Positions 1 through 7,757 of a stretch of 64,000 nucleotides of DNA are shown here, one piece after another. The stretch is from positions 434,001-498,000 of the forward strand of contig NZ_CP059194.1 in the NCBI RefSeq assembly GCF_014251635.1, written 5' to 3'. The notes beneath the pieces were generated by a model. That model was not told the DNA's origin. It made no database searches and saw nothing but the letters and a program-made list of their open reading frames with translations. Both the position numbers and the translations under genes were made by a program. This DNA comes from Blattabacterium cuenoti. Lineage in GTDB: Bacteria > Bacteroidota > Bacteroidia > Flavobacteriales > Blattabacteriaceae. Position 1 is the stretch's first letter; the number at the start of each line of letters is the position of its first letter.

Positions 1-206
1 TAAAAAATGTATATGAAAACTATCATTTTAAAACAAAAATATTAGGAGCTTCTATCCGTAATCCTTTACATATCATAGAATGTTCTAAAATAGGAATACA
101 TGCTATTACTTCTCCTATAAGTGTTGTTTATTCTTTATTAAATCACCCCTTAACAGATATAGGATTGGAAAAATTTCTAAAAGATTTTAAGAAAAAAATA
201 AAATAA
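1..206 (+). CDS. tal: Transaldolase / fructose-6-phosphate aldolase family (MipB/TalC type), 3' end only
   Basis: Only the last 67 codons are in the window (in phase from base 3; stop TAA at 204-206). The visible text contains the family tail KILGASIRN, a run typical of the short transaldolase/F6P-aldolase family, followed by HPLTDIGLEKFLKDFKK, the usual C-terminal helix. These enzymes transfer a dihydroxyacetone unit between sugar phosphates in the non-oxidative pentose phosphate pathway and act in the cytosol. The catalytic lysine lies upstream of the window and cannot be checked. The stop codon touches the stop codon of the convergent rpoZ with no base between them. Transaldolase versus F6P aldolase cannot be decided from this fragment. 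Confidence 0.8.
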   Translation, partial: KNVYENYHFKTKILGASIRNPLHIIECSKIGIHAITSPISVVYSLLNHPLTDIGLEKFLKDFKKKIK

Positions 207-518
207 TTAAATTTTTATTTTTCCGTCTAATAAATATTGAATAGAAATAGATGTGGATTTTGGTAGTTTTTCATAAAATCTAGATAATTCTATTTGTTCT
301 TTATTTTCGAAAATTTCTTCTAAATTATTCTTATTCAGAATACTGAATTCTTCTAATTTAGAATACAAATCTTCTTTGATTCTATTATTGATTTTTTGAC
401 TTATTTTTTCTAAAATGCATATAGTTTCATATATGTTTTTTCCAGATTTTTTTTCTAGCTGAACGCGATCTATAGTTTCTGTATTTATTGGAGCATCAAT
501 ATCTCTTAAAAAATTCAT
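207..518 (-). CDS. rpoZ: RNA polymerase omega subunit, Bacteroidetes type
   Basis: 103 codons. This is the divergent Bacteroidetes omega/RpoZ-like protein: an N-terminal NIYETICILEKISQKIN stretch followed by KLEEF...NNLEEIFENKEQIELSRFYEKLPK, which is the family's recognisable core. Omega binds beta-prime and helps assemble and stabilise RNA polymerase. It is the last gene of the minus-strand run dapA-ftn-bamD-rpoZ, 18 bases after bamD; the bamD-rpoZ pairing is usual in Flavobacteriia. Identification rests on the recalled family pattern and the neighbourhood. The protein is far from proteobacterial omega. Confidence 0.8.
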   Translation of the reverse strand: MNFLRDIDAPINTETIDRVQLEKKSGKNIYETICILEKISQKINNRIKEDLYSKLEEFSILNKNNLEEIFENKEQIELSRFYEKLPKSTSISIQYLLDGKIKI

Positions 519-536
519 AAGAATAACAAGTTACAA

Positions 537-1061
537 TCATTTTAACTTTTTGTACAAAATCTTTAATTTTTTTGCATTATAAGAATATGGAAAATTTTTC
601 ATGTATTCATTATATGATCTTACAAAATCTTTTTTTTTAGAAAGTTTATATTGAGAAACACAAATTTTATACATAATTTTCTCTTTAAAACAACTTTCTG
701 GAAAATCATTAATAAGATCTTTAAAGTAAATCAAAGAAGCTTGATATCTATTCATTAAAAAATAAGAATTAGCAATGCAATAGTTTTTTTTTTCAATTTT
801 TTTCAACAAGTTATTAAGTATCCTATAGGCTTCTTTAATTTTTGAACTATCAGGATATTTTTTAATAAATTGATTAAATTTACTAATTGCAATATCGGTC
901 TTCGTTTGATCTAAGTCAAAATTTAAAGATGATAAATAATAACGTTTCCCCTGTTCAAATAAAGTATCCTCTTCTGAAAAAACAGATTTTTTTTCCGGTA
1001 ATATAGAGCACCCTTCAAAAACTAAACTTAATATTGATACAATAAAAATAATTCTAATCAA
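537..1061 (-). CDS. bamD: Outer-membrane assembly lipoprotein BamD, shortened
   Basis: 174 codons starting at TTG, whose TTGA overlaps the ftn stop. A hydrophobic N-terminus ends at Cys18 (FEGC, a poor lipobox), then come TPR-like helices: ISKFNQFIKKYPDS, ASLIYFKDLINDFPES and SYNEYMKNFPYS. BamD is a periplasmic TPR lipoprotein of the Bam complex that inserts beta-barrel proteins. Typical flavobacterial BamD is about 250-270 residues; here the C-terminal repeats align but roughly the first two TPRs are absent, so the signal sequence runs almost directly into the middle repeats. A generic TPR lipoprotein (YfiO-like) is the alternative. The site next to rpoZ supports BamD. Confidence 0.68.
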   Translation of the reverse strand: MIRIIFIVSILSLVFEGCSILPEKKSVFSEEDTLFEQGKRYYLSSLNFDLDQTKTDIAISKFNQFIKKYPDSSKIKEAYRILNNLLKKIEKKNYCIANSYFLMNRYQASLIYFKDLINDFPESCFKEKIMYKICVSQYKLSKKKDFVRSYNEYMKNFPYSYNAKKLKILYKKLK

Positions 1062-1561
1062 AATTTCTTATTTTTGTGAGAATTTTTCATGTCTTTATCA
1101 AATAAATACAATCCTCCTTTATCTTCTCCTATTAATTCTATTTTATCTAAAATCATTTTACTTAAAGCTTCTTCCTCAATCTGTTCTTCAACATACCATT
1201 GCAAGAAATTATATGTAAAATAATCTTTTTCTTGTAAAGAAATTTCTACTAAAAAATTTATTTCCTTAGATATTTTCTTTTCATGTTCAAATAATTTTAA
1301 AAATAACTCTTTTAAAGATGTGTATGTTATATTTACATGTAAAAAATCATGGAAAATAACGTTTCCTCCTCTTTTATTAATATATCTAATGAACTTTAAC
1401 ATATGAATTCTTTCTTCATTTGAATGATCATATAGGAATTCACATATTCCTTCGTAACCTTTTCTATCAACCCAAGATGCCATAGATAAATACAATTGAG
1501 AAGATTCTAATTCTCTATTTAACTGTTTTATTAATCCTTTTTGTATTTTTTCACTGAACAT
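1058..1561 (-). CDS. ftn: Non-haem ferritin
   Basis: About 167 residues from the ATG at 1561; an in-frame TTG lies three codons upstream at 1570, and the ATG gives the length usual for FtnA. Ferroxidase-centre residues are visible as ELESSQLY (Glu and Tyr), NEERIHM (Glu and His) and FLQWYVEEQIEEE (Gln and Glu), matching E17, Y24, E50, H53, Q127 and E130 of E. coli FtnA. It oxidises Fe(II) and stores it in a 24-subunit shell in the cytosol. Its TGA stop overlaps the TTG start of bamD, so translation may be coupled. It sits 24 bases after dapA. Confidence 0.9.
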   Translation of the reverse strand: MFSEKIQKGLIKQLNRELESSQLYLSMASWVDRKGYEGICEFLYDHSNEERIHMLKFIRYINKRGGNVIFHDFLHVNITYTSLKELFLKLFEHEKKISKEINFLVEISLQEKDYFTYNFLQWYVEEQIEEEALSKMILDKIELIGEDKGGLYLFDKDMKNSHKNKKF

Positions 1562-1585
1562 ATTTTTCAATTACTTATTTACTTA

Positions 1586-2467
1586 TTATTTAATATTTTT
1601 TAATGAAAATAACATTTTTTCTCTTAAAGATGGAGTTCCAATTAATAATGGCAATCTCACATATGAATCACATATTCCTATTATATCTAAAAAAGTTTTG
1701 ATCCCTGTAGGATTTCCTTCTTCGTAAATAAGGTCTATTATTTTAATAATATTGTAAAAAATAGAAAAAGCTTTTTTTACATTATTATTCCTTGCCAAGG
1801 ATATCATATTAGAAATTTTTTTAGGAAGCCCTTGAGCAACTACGGAAATAACCCCTTCACCTCCTCCTAATATAACAGGTAAAGTTATAAAATCGTCCCC
1901 TGATATTACACTAAAATTTTCTGGTTTTTTATCCAATATTTTATAAGATTGTAAAACATTTCCTGAAGCTTCTTTTATCCCTATTATATTTTTGAAATCA
2001 AAAGCTAAACGTAAAACAGTATCTGGGTTAATATTAGATCCTGTTCTTTTGGGTACATTATAAAGAATAATATCTGCCTCTGTATAACTAACAATAGATT
2101 TGAAGTGTTGATAAATCCCCTCTTGAGAAGGTCTATTATAATAAGGAGAAACTGAAAGAATAGCATAAAAATCCGATAAGTTTTTTATGCTATTTATTTT
2201 TTTTATAACTTCTTCTGTGTTGTTCCCTCCTATTCCTAATATTAAAGGAAGTTGTTTATAATTAGTATTTTGAATACATTTTACTACATCCCATCTCTCT
2301 TCCTTTTTTAGGGTAGCTGTTTCAGCTGTTGTTCCCAATGCAACTAAATAATCTACATTATTGTCTACTACATATTTTACAAGTTTTTCTAGTCCATTGA
2401 AGTCAATTTTTCCATCCTTTTTAAAAGGAGTAACTAACGCTACACCTGTTCCATATAATTTTTTCAT
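1586..2467 (-). CDS. dapA: 4-hydroxy-tetrahydrodipicolinate synthase
   Basis: 293 residues, full length. It condenses pyruvate with aspartate semialdehyde, the first committed step to lysine and to the diaminopimelate of peptidoglycan. The barrel motifs are visible: GTTAE (residues 45-49), YNVPKRTG with catalytic Tyr136, and GIKEASG with Schiff-base Lys165. It is first in a minus-strand run with ftn, bamD and rpoZ. Lysine/DAP synthesis is a classic retained function in nutritional endosymbionts. I see no clear promoter motif in the 123 bases upstream. Confidence 0.95.
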   Translation of the reverse strand: MKKLYGTGVALVTPFKKDGKIDFNGLEKLVKYVVDNNVDYLVALGTTAETATLKKEERWDVVKCIQNTNYKQLPLILGIGGNNTEEVIKKINSIKNLSDFYAILSVSPYYNRPSQEGIYQHFKSIVSYTEADIILYNVPKRTGSNINPDTVLRLAFDFKNIIGIKEASGNVLQSYKILDKKPENFSVISGDDFITLPVILGGGEGVISVVAQGLPKKISNMISLARNNNVKKAFSIFYNIIKIIDLIYEEGNPTGIKTFLDIIGICDSYVRLPLLIGTPSLREKMLFSLKNIK

Positions 2468-2590
2468 AGATTAGTTTACTACATTTTATATATATGATAT
2501 GATAAATATTGTTATTATTTCATGTTGATTTATTTATTTTTATTATATATAAATAATTAAAAAAACAGATGTAAGCGCACATAATAATGA

Positions 2591-2863
2591 CTAATAATCT
2601 TTCTTTGTTCTTGGTCTAGCTGCAGATACAATAATATTTCTGCCCATAAACTCTGTTCCATTTAATTTTTCTATAGCTTGTCTAGCGTTTTCTTCATTAG
2701 ACATTTCTATAAATCCAAAACCTTTACTCCTTTTGCTTGATGTAGATTCATCAAAAATTATTTTGGCATGAGTGACTTCTCCCACAGATTCAAAATATTT
2801 TTTCAATTCTTGTTCTGTCATATCATAAGATAAATTACCAACGTATAGTTTCGTATTGTCCAT
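2591..2863 (-). CDS. RRM-domain RNA-binding protein
   Basis: 90 residues from the ATG at 2863. An open frame extends ten codons further upstream, but the family begins at MDNTKLYVGNL and the extension overlaps the putative promoter. It is a single RRM: RNP2 is LYVGNL and RNP1 is KGFGFIEM, both with the aromatic residues that stack on RNA. The short C-terminal tail is basic (PRTKKDY). Proteins of this class in Bacteroidetes and cyanobacteria are cold-induced, glycine-poor RNA-binding proteins of uncertain target. It is transcribed alone. Confidence 0.88.
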   Translation of the reverse strand: MDNTKLYVGNLSYDMTEQELKKYFESVGEVTHAKIIFDESTSSKRSKGFGFIEMSNEENARQAIEKLNGTEFMGRNIIVSAARPRTKKDY

Positions 2864-2890
2864 ATTAAAAATAATAAATTGTTTTAAAAG

Positions 2891-2898
2891 CAAATTTA
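2891..2898 (-). promoter_or_regulatory. Putative -7 element (TAAATTTG) for the RRM gene
   Basis: On the minus strand the octamer TAAATTTG fits the Bacteroidetes sigma-A -7 consensus TAnnTTTG. It lies 28 bases before the chosen ATG, inside the N-terminal extension that a longer start would use, which favours the shorter start. I see no TTTG box at the -33 distance. A match is easy by chance in such AT-rich DNA. Confidence 0.4.
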
Positions 2899-3058
2899 GA
2901 GAAATATTTTTTCTAAAAAAGAAAAATATATTACTTGATCTAAAAGCAGTTAAAATAATGATTTATTTTGTCATTTATAAATAAATAAAAAAACTTAAGA
3001 ATAAAATTTTATTTTAATATTGGAAAATTTTTTTCAATAATTATAAAGAATACCTTTA

Positions 3059-4231
3059 ATGAATAATTTTTCTATTGTATCATCATTATTGGACAATGAT
3101 TTTTATAAATTTACAATGCAGAATGCTGTAATAAAATTATTTCCATTAGCAAAAGCCAAATATGAATTTATAAACAGAGGAAAACACTCTTTTCCTAAGA
3201 ATTTTGCTAAAATTTTAAAAGAAAATTTAAATAAAATGGCTTATTTAAAACTTTCAAATGAGGAGAGGGTTTTTTTAGAAAAATATTGTCCTTATTTAGA
3301 TTCTTCTTATTTAGATTTTTTAAATAAATACCAATACAACCCAAAAGAAGTAAATATTTTTCAAAAAGGAAAAAATATACAAATGCATATAGAAGGGTTA
3401 TGGAGCCGCACTATATTATGGGAAGTGCCTTTAATGGCCATTATATCTGAATTATATTATAAACTAACAGGAGCTAAAAAAATATCGGAAAAAAAAATCA
3501 CAAGTATAACAAAGGAAAAATTAAAAAAATATAAAAAATTACAAGTTAAAATTGGAGAATATGGGACAAGGAGAAGATATTCTTATAAAGTACATAAATT
3601 AGTTTTAAAAACATTAACAGAGGAAGGAGCCCCTCTTTTCATGGGAAGCAGTAATCTACACTTTTCTCATATTTTTTCAATAAAACCAATAGGGACCCAA
3701 GGACATGAATGGGTCATGTTTCATGCAGCAAAATACGGATTAAATATAGCAGACCGGATCGCTATGGAAAATTGGTTGAATATTTATGGAAATAATTTAG
3801 GAATAGCTTTATCTGATACATATACTTCCCCAATTTTTTTTAAAAACTTTAATAAAAAACTTTCAAACATTTTTAAAGGAGTAAGACATGACAGTGGAGA
3901 TCCTATTTTTTTTGCTAAAGAAACTATAAAACATTATAAAAAATTTAAAATAAATCCTGTAAGAAAAAAAATCATATTCTCTGATAATCTTAATCCATGC
4001 AAAGTGGCTTATATTTCTTCTTTTTGTAAAAAAAAAATAAATACTTGTTTTGGAATAGGAACTAATTTTACTAATGATGTAGGTTTTCCTTCCATGAACA
4101 TTGTCATAAAAATGGTCAAAGCTCTTCCAGATGAAAAATGGATATCAGTGGTAAAACTTTCTAATGTTAAAGAAAAATCGACCGGAGAAAAAAATATGAT
4201 TTTTTTAGCAAAAAAAATCCTTCATATATAA
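3059..4231 (+). CDS. pncB: Nicotinate phosphoribosyltransferase
   Basis: 390 residues, full length. It makes nicotinate mononucleotide from nicotinate and PRPP, with ATP hydrolysis, in NAD salvage. The N-terminal LLDNDFYKFTMQNAV is the family signature. GTQGHEWVM places the phosphorylated histidine at His216, and GVRHDSGDP and KIIFSDNLN are the conserved phosphate-binding segments near the C-terminus. It has its own transcription unit, with about 165 bases upstream and 80 downstream. Its presence suggests that nicotinate is taken up from the host rather than NAD being made from aspartate. Confidence 0.95.
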   Translation: MNNFSIVSSLLDNDFYKFTMQNAVIKLFPLAKAKYEFINRGKHSFPKNFAKILKENLNKMAYLKLSNEERVFLEKYCPYLDSSYLDFLNKYQYNPKEVNIFQKGKNIQMHIEGLWSRTILWEVPLMAIISELYYKLTGAKKISEKKITSITKEKLKKYKKLQVKIGEYGTRRRYSYKVHKLVLKTLTEEGAPLFMGSSNLHFSHIFSIKPIGTQGHEWVMFHAAKYGLNIADRIAMENWLNIYGNNLGIALSDTYTSPIFFKNFNKKLSNIFKGVRHDSGDPIFFAKETIKHYKKFKINPVRKKIIFSDNLNPCKVAYISSFCKKKINTCFGIGTNFTNDVGFPSMNIVIKMVKALPDEKWISVVKLSNVKEKSTGEKNMIFLAKKILHI

Positions 4232-4238
4232 GAATATA

Positions 4239-4255
4239 TAAGAAATAGTTTCTTA
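4239..4255. terminator. Weak hairpin after pncB
   Basis: Perfect 7-bp inverted repeat (TAAGAAA / TTTCTTA, 3-base loop) eight bases after the pncB stop. Only one G-C pair, and no long T run follows. It may be a weak terminator or chance. Confidence 0.3.
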
Positions 4256-4264
4256 ATTTATTCA

Positions 4265-4277
4265 TGTCATAATGACA
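4265..4277. promoter_or_regulatory. Palindrome TGTCATAATGACA upstream of miaB operon (putative activator site)
   Basis: Perfect 6+1+6 palindrome, 34 bases before the miaB ATG. The identical 13-mer occurs once more that I can find, at 7702-7714 upstream of the sigma-54 promoter of groES. The operon it precedes encodes a sigma-54 activator (5675-6895). The simplest reading is a binding site for that protein's Fis-type HTH, used here for autoregulation. No -24/-12 element is seen next to this copy, so repression or modulation of a sigma-A promoter is possible. Confidence 0.6.
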
Positions 4278-4311
4278 TTGTGTATTTTTGATTGTGTATA
4301 TATTAAAAAAT

Positions 4312-5652
4312 ATGAAAAACAAAAGTTTTTATATCGAAAATTATGGTTGTCAAATGAATATATCAGATAGTGATATTATTACTTCTATTTTATTGGATAA
4401 TGATTTTTTTTTATCTGAAAACTTAGAAAAAGCAAATATTATACTGTTAAACGCTTGTTCTATTAGAGAAAAAGCAGAATTAACAATAAAAAAAAGATTG
4501 GAACAATTAAAGTTTCTTAAAAAGGAAAAAAAAATTTGTATTGGAATTATAGGATGTTTTTCAAAACAAATTAAAGATCTTTTTTTGCAAGAAAAAATGG
4601 TAGATTTTTTTGTGAATCCAGATTCTTATAGGGAAATACCTAATTTTATTCATTATTCTATAATGGGAAAGCAATATTCTCATGCAGTTAAAAAAAATGA
4701 AACTTATGCGGATATAAGTATTGTAAATGTAAAAAAAAATAATAAAAAAATAACAACTTTTTTAAGCATAACAAGAGGTTGTAATAATATGTGTACATTT
4801 TGTATCGTCCCTTTTACCAGAGGGAGAGAAAGAAGTAGCGATCCATATTCCATAATACAGGAATGTAAACGTTTATATCATAATGGATATAAAGAAATAA
4901 CTCTTTTAGGACAAAATGTGGATTCTTATTTATGGATAAAAAAAGATATGATTAAGAATCAAAAAAATATCGTAGATTTTTCTCATCTTTTAGATCTTTT
5001 AGCAGAGGAAATTCCTTTTATAAGAATTAGATTTTCTACATCTAATCCTCATGATATGTCTGACAAAGTCCTAGAAGTAATTTCTAAACATAGGAATATT
5101 TGCAAACATATTCATTTACCTGTTCAATCTGGAAGCAATAAAATACTAAGATTGATGAACAGAAAATATACACGGGAAAAATATCTTTCTTTAGTTAAAA
5201 AAATTAAAAATATTATTCCTGAATGTTCTATTTCTCATGATATTATTAGTGGATTTTGTAATGAAAATGAAGAAGATCATAAAGAAACTATAAGTTTAAT
5301 GAATGAAATTAAATATAATTATGGATATATGTTTTCTTATTCTCCCAGACCTGGAACTTATGCATATAGAAAATTTAAAGATAATGTACCTAAAGATGTT
5401 AAAAAAAGACGATTAAGAGAAATTATTGATTTACAAAGAGATCATTCATTTTATAGAATGAAAGAACATTTAGGTAAAATAGAAGAAGTTTTAATAGAAG
5501 GAGAATCAAAAAAAAATAATCAATATTGGTATGGAAGAAATACGCAAAATCTAGTTATAGTCTTTCCTAAAAAAAACCTAAATATAGGAGATATGGTTCA
5601 TGTAGAAATCACAGATACTACATCCGCCACTTTAATAGGAAAACTTTTCTAG
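4312..5652 (+). CDS. miaB: tRNA-2-methylthio-N6-dimethylallyladenosine synthase
   Basis: 446 residues from the ATG at 4312; the frame is open back to a TTG at 4288, but the ATG gives the family start MKNKSFYIENYGCQMN. It is a radical-SAM methylthiotransferase adding the 2-methylthio group to i6A37 of tRNAs that read UNN codons. Cysteines of the auxiliary cluster are C13, C49 and C82; the SAM cluster is C157-x3-C161-x2-C164 (GCNNMCTFC). A TRAM domain ends the protein. The partner MiaA, which makes i6A, is at 24845. First gene of an operon with the sigma-54 activator (22-base gap), lptE and secG. Confidence 0.95.
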   Translation: MKNKSFYIENYGCQMNISDSDIITSILLDNDFFLSENLEKANIILLNACSIREKAELTIKKRLEQLKFLKKEKKICIGIIGCFSKQIKDLFLQEKMVDFFVNPDSYREIPNFIHYSIMGKQYSHAVKKNETYADISIVNVKKNNKKITTFLSITRGCNNMCTFCIVPFTRGRERSSDPYSIIQECKRLYHNGYKEITLLGQNVDSYLWIKKDMIKNQKNIVDFSHLLDLLAEEIPFIRIRFSTSNPHDMSDKVLEVISKHRNICKHIHLPVQSGSNKILRLMNRKYTREKYLSLVKKIKNIIPECSISHDIISGFCNENEEDHKETISLMNEIKYNYGYMFSYSPRPGTYAYRKFKDNVPKDVKKRRLREIIDLQRDHSFYRMKEHLGKIEEVLIEGESKKNNQYWYGRNTQNLVIVFPKKNLNIGDMVHVEITDTTSATLIGKLF

Positions 5653-5674
5653 TGATGTAAAAAAAAATAAAAAC

Positions 5675-6895
5675 ATGGAACCTATCTTTATCCAAAATAT
5701 AAAACAAAAATTTGGTATCATTGGATATGATTATGCTTTGCATAGAGCTTTAGAAAAAGCAATACAAGTCGCTCCTACTGACATTTCAGTATTGGTTCTT
5801 GGAGAAAGTGGAGTAGGGAAAGAGTTTATCCCAAAAATTATTCATCAATATTCTTCTAGAAAACATCATGCTTATATTGCTGTGAATTGTGGTGCTATCC
5901 CAGAAGGAACTATTGATAGTGAACTTTTTGGGCATGAAAAGGGGTCTTTTACAGGGGCTACGAGTATGCGTAAAGGTTATTTTGAAGGAGCAAATGGAGG
6001 AACTATATTTTTAGATGAAGTAGGGGAATTACCTTTACCTACGCAGGTTCGTCTTCTTAGAATATTGGAATCTGGAGAGTTTATTAAAGTAGGATCCTCT
6101 AAAATTCAAAAAACAAATATACGTATTGTTGCTGCTACTAATTTGAATATGGTAGAATCCATACAAAAAGGAAAATTTAGAGAAGATTTATTTTATCGTT
6201 TAAATACAGTTCAGATCAATGTTCCTCCTTTACGTTTCCGTAAAAATGATATCAAATTCTTATTTAAAAAATTTTCTAATGATTTTGCAGAAAAATATCA
6301 TATGCCTCCAGTAACGTTTTCTGAAGAATCTTTAAAATATTTAGAAGATTATTCTTGGCCTGGTAATATCAGACAATTAAAAAATCTTATAGAACAAATT
6401 TCTGTAGTAGAAACTCAACGTGAAATTTCTATAGAAAAATTAAAAGAATATATTCCAGAAAATATTCCATCGATATCTTTTTCTAATAATGTAATAGAAA
6501 CATCTTTTCGTGATAGAGAAAGAGATTTTCTTTATAAAATTCTATTTGACATGAAAAAAAATTTGAATGATTTAAAAAATATTACATTTCAATTAATTAA
6601 AAATAATTCCAATGCTAGATTTATTGAAAAAAATCAACATCTTATGGATAAAGTTTTTGGAAAGATAATTCATAATAGAGATGATTCTATTTTTCAATTA
6701 GAAGATTCAGATTATGAAGAAGTAGAAGAAGATTTATCTAAAAATGAATTATCTTCTTTTTCTTTACAAAGAAAAGAAATTGAGTTTATCCAAAAAGCTT
6801 TAAAAAAAAATAATGGAAAAAGAAGAAAAGCAGCAAAAGAATTAGGAATTTCAGAAAGAACATTATACAGAAAAATTAAACAGTATGGTTTATAA
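5675..6895 (+). CDS. Sigma-54-dependent AAA+ activator, PspF-like layout (no receiver domain)
   Basis: 406 residues. The AAA+ domain starts almost at once: Walker A GESGVGKE (43-50), the sigma-54 contact loop as GSFTGA (90-95; consensus GAFTGA), Walker B GGTIFLDE (108-115), REDLFYRL and the WPGNIRQL region. The C-terminus is a Fis-type helix-turn-helix (KRRKAAKELGISERTLYRKIKQYGL, about 382-406). There is no N-terminal receiver, GAF or PAS domain, so no sensory input is visible. It would remodel the sigma-54 holoenzyme after binding an upstream site; the palindromes at 4265 and 7702 are the best candidates. Its stop overlaps lptE by 11 bases. Confidence 0.92.
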   Translation: MEPIFIQNIKQKFGIIGYDYALHRALEKAIQVAPTDISVLVLGESGVGKEFIPKIIHQYSSRKHHAYIAVNCGAIPEGTIDSELFGHEKGSFTGATSMRKGYFEGANGGTIFLDEVGELPLPTQVRLLRILESGEFIKVGSSKIQKTNIRIVAATNLNMVESIQKGKFREDLFYRLNTVQINVPPLRFRKNDIKFLFKKFSNDFAEKYHMPPVTFSEESLKYLEDYSWPGNIRQLKNLIEQISVVETQREISIEKLKEYIPENIPSISFSNNVIETSFRDRERDFLYKILFDMKKNLNDLKNITFQLIKNNSNARFIEKNQHLMDKVFGKIIHNRDDSIFQLEDSDYEEVEEDLSKNELSSFSLQRKEIEFIQKALKKNNGKRRKAAKELGISERTLYRKIKQYGL

Positions 6896-7385
6896 AAAAT
6901 TTTTTTTTATTTTTATTTTCATATTTTTTATGACAATTAGTTGTTATCATTCATCTATTTCATCATTTTTTAATACAAAAAAAACAATAGAGATAGGGGA
7001 GTTTTCAGAAAGTGTCAATATACCTAGGAGATCCATTTCCTTTGATTTAAAAAAAAGCATTGAAAATTATATAATGAAACATAATCCTTCCAATTTAGTA
7101 TTAAAAAATGGAGATGTTGTATTAGAAGGTGTGTTTTTAAATTACGCAATTATACCATTGGAAAATTATCCGTTGAAAAAAATTAAAGTAACAGCAAAAA
7201 TATGTTACACAGATAACACTGAACCAGAAAAAAATTGGGAAGAATCTTTTGTTGCATCTGAAGTATTTTTCAACAATAAAAAAAACCTTTTTTCTAAAGA
7301 AATTATTGATAAGATTATAAAAAAATTAACAATTCAAGTGTGTCATAAAATATTTCATGATTCTAATGATAATGATAATTGGTAG
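6885..7385 (+). CDS. lptE: LPS-assembly lipoprotein LptE (Bacteroidetes family)
   Basis: 166 residues. A strongly hydrophobic signal peptide ends at Cys20 (MTISC, lipobox-like), so it is probably an outer-membrane lipoprotein. The body follows the Bacteroidetes LptE pattern: ISFDLKKSIENYI, DVVLEGVFLNYAI, a long strand region, EESFVASEVFF and a terminal NDNW. It partners LptD to place LPS in the outer leaflet. The ATG lies inside the end of the activator gene. The gene order activator-lptE-secG is the flavobacterial one. Sequence similarity is weak, so the call leans partly on context. Confidence 0.78.
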   Translation: MVYKKFFFIFIFIFFMTISCYHSSISSFFNTKKTIEIGEFSESVNIPRRSISFDLKKSIENYIMKHNPSNLVLKNGDVVLEGVFLNYAIIPLENYPLKKIKVTAKICYTDNTEPEKNWEESFVASEVFFNNKKNLFSKEIIDKIIKKLTIQVCHKIFHDSNDNDNW

Positions 7386-7448
7386 ATCTAGATAAAGATA
7401 ATAGAATTTTTAGATAATAGAGTAGGGTAAGTATAAAAGTATATATAA

Positions 7449-7694
7449 ATGGAAAATGTCCCCATAATTACATTTGGTTTTTTTATTATTATAACATGTC
7501 TTTTACTTATATTGGTTATTTTGATACAAAATCCTAAAAAAGAAAGTATTCATCAGTCTTTTATGGAGAAAAATTTTAGATTTTTTGGAATTAAGAGAAC
7601 AAATACATTTTTGGATAATATCACTTGGTTTTTATCCATTATTATATTTTTTTTAACTCTATTTTTCAATTTTCTACTGAAATCAAAACATTGA
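7449..7694 (+). CDS. secG: Preprotein translocase subunit SecG
   Basis: 81 residues with two hydrophobic segments (about 8-27 and 55-75) linked by a polar loop starting IQNPKKES, the SecG pattern (LVILIQNPKK). It is the small accessory subunit of SecYEG in the inner membrane. Last gene of the miaB-activator-lptE-secG run, separated by 63 bases from lptE. A 13-bp inverted repeat about 33 bases downstream may terminate the operon. Confidence 0.88.
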   Translation: MENVPIITFGFFIIITCLLLILVILIQNPKKESIHQSFMEKNFRFFGIKRTNTFLDNITWFLSIIIFFLTLFFNFLLKSKH

Positions 7695-7701
7695 ATAAGT
7701 A

Positions 7702-7714
7702 TGTCATAATGACA
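7702..7714. promoter_or_regulatory. Palindrome TGTCATAATGACA, putative sigma-54 enhancer site for groES
   Basis: Second copy of the perfect palindrome found upstream of miaB. Its centre (7708) is about 75 bases upstream of the transcription start expected from the -24/-12 element at 7757-7772, a normal place for a bacterial enhancer-binding protein. The obvious binder is the activator encoded at 5675-6895. This is inference from position and repetition. Confidence 0.65.
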
Positions 7715-7727
7715 TTTAATATCAATT

Positions 7728-7757
7728 AAATGAAAAAAATTTCAATTTTTTTCATTT
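7728..7757. terminator. 13-bp inverted repeat between secG and groES
   Basis: Perfect 13-bp arms (7728-7740 and 7745-7757) with a 4-base TTCA loop; the stem is nearly all A-T with a seven-T run in the right arm. It could end the secG transcript. It lies exactly between the palindrome and the -24 box, so it might also give the DNA curvature needed for looping. Its last T is the first base of the -24 TGGCA. Confidence 0.5.
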
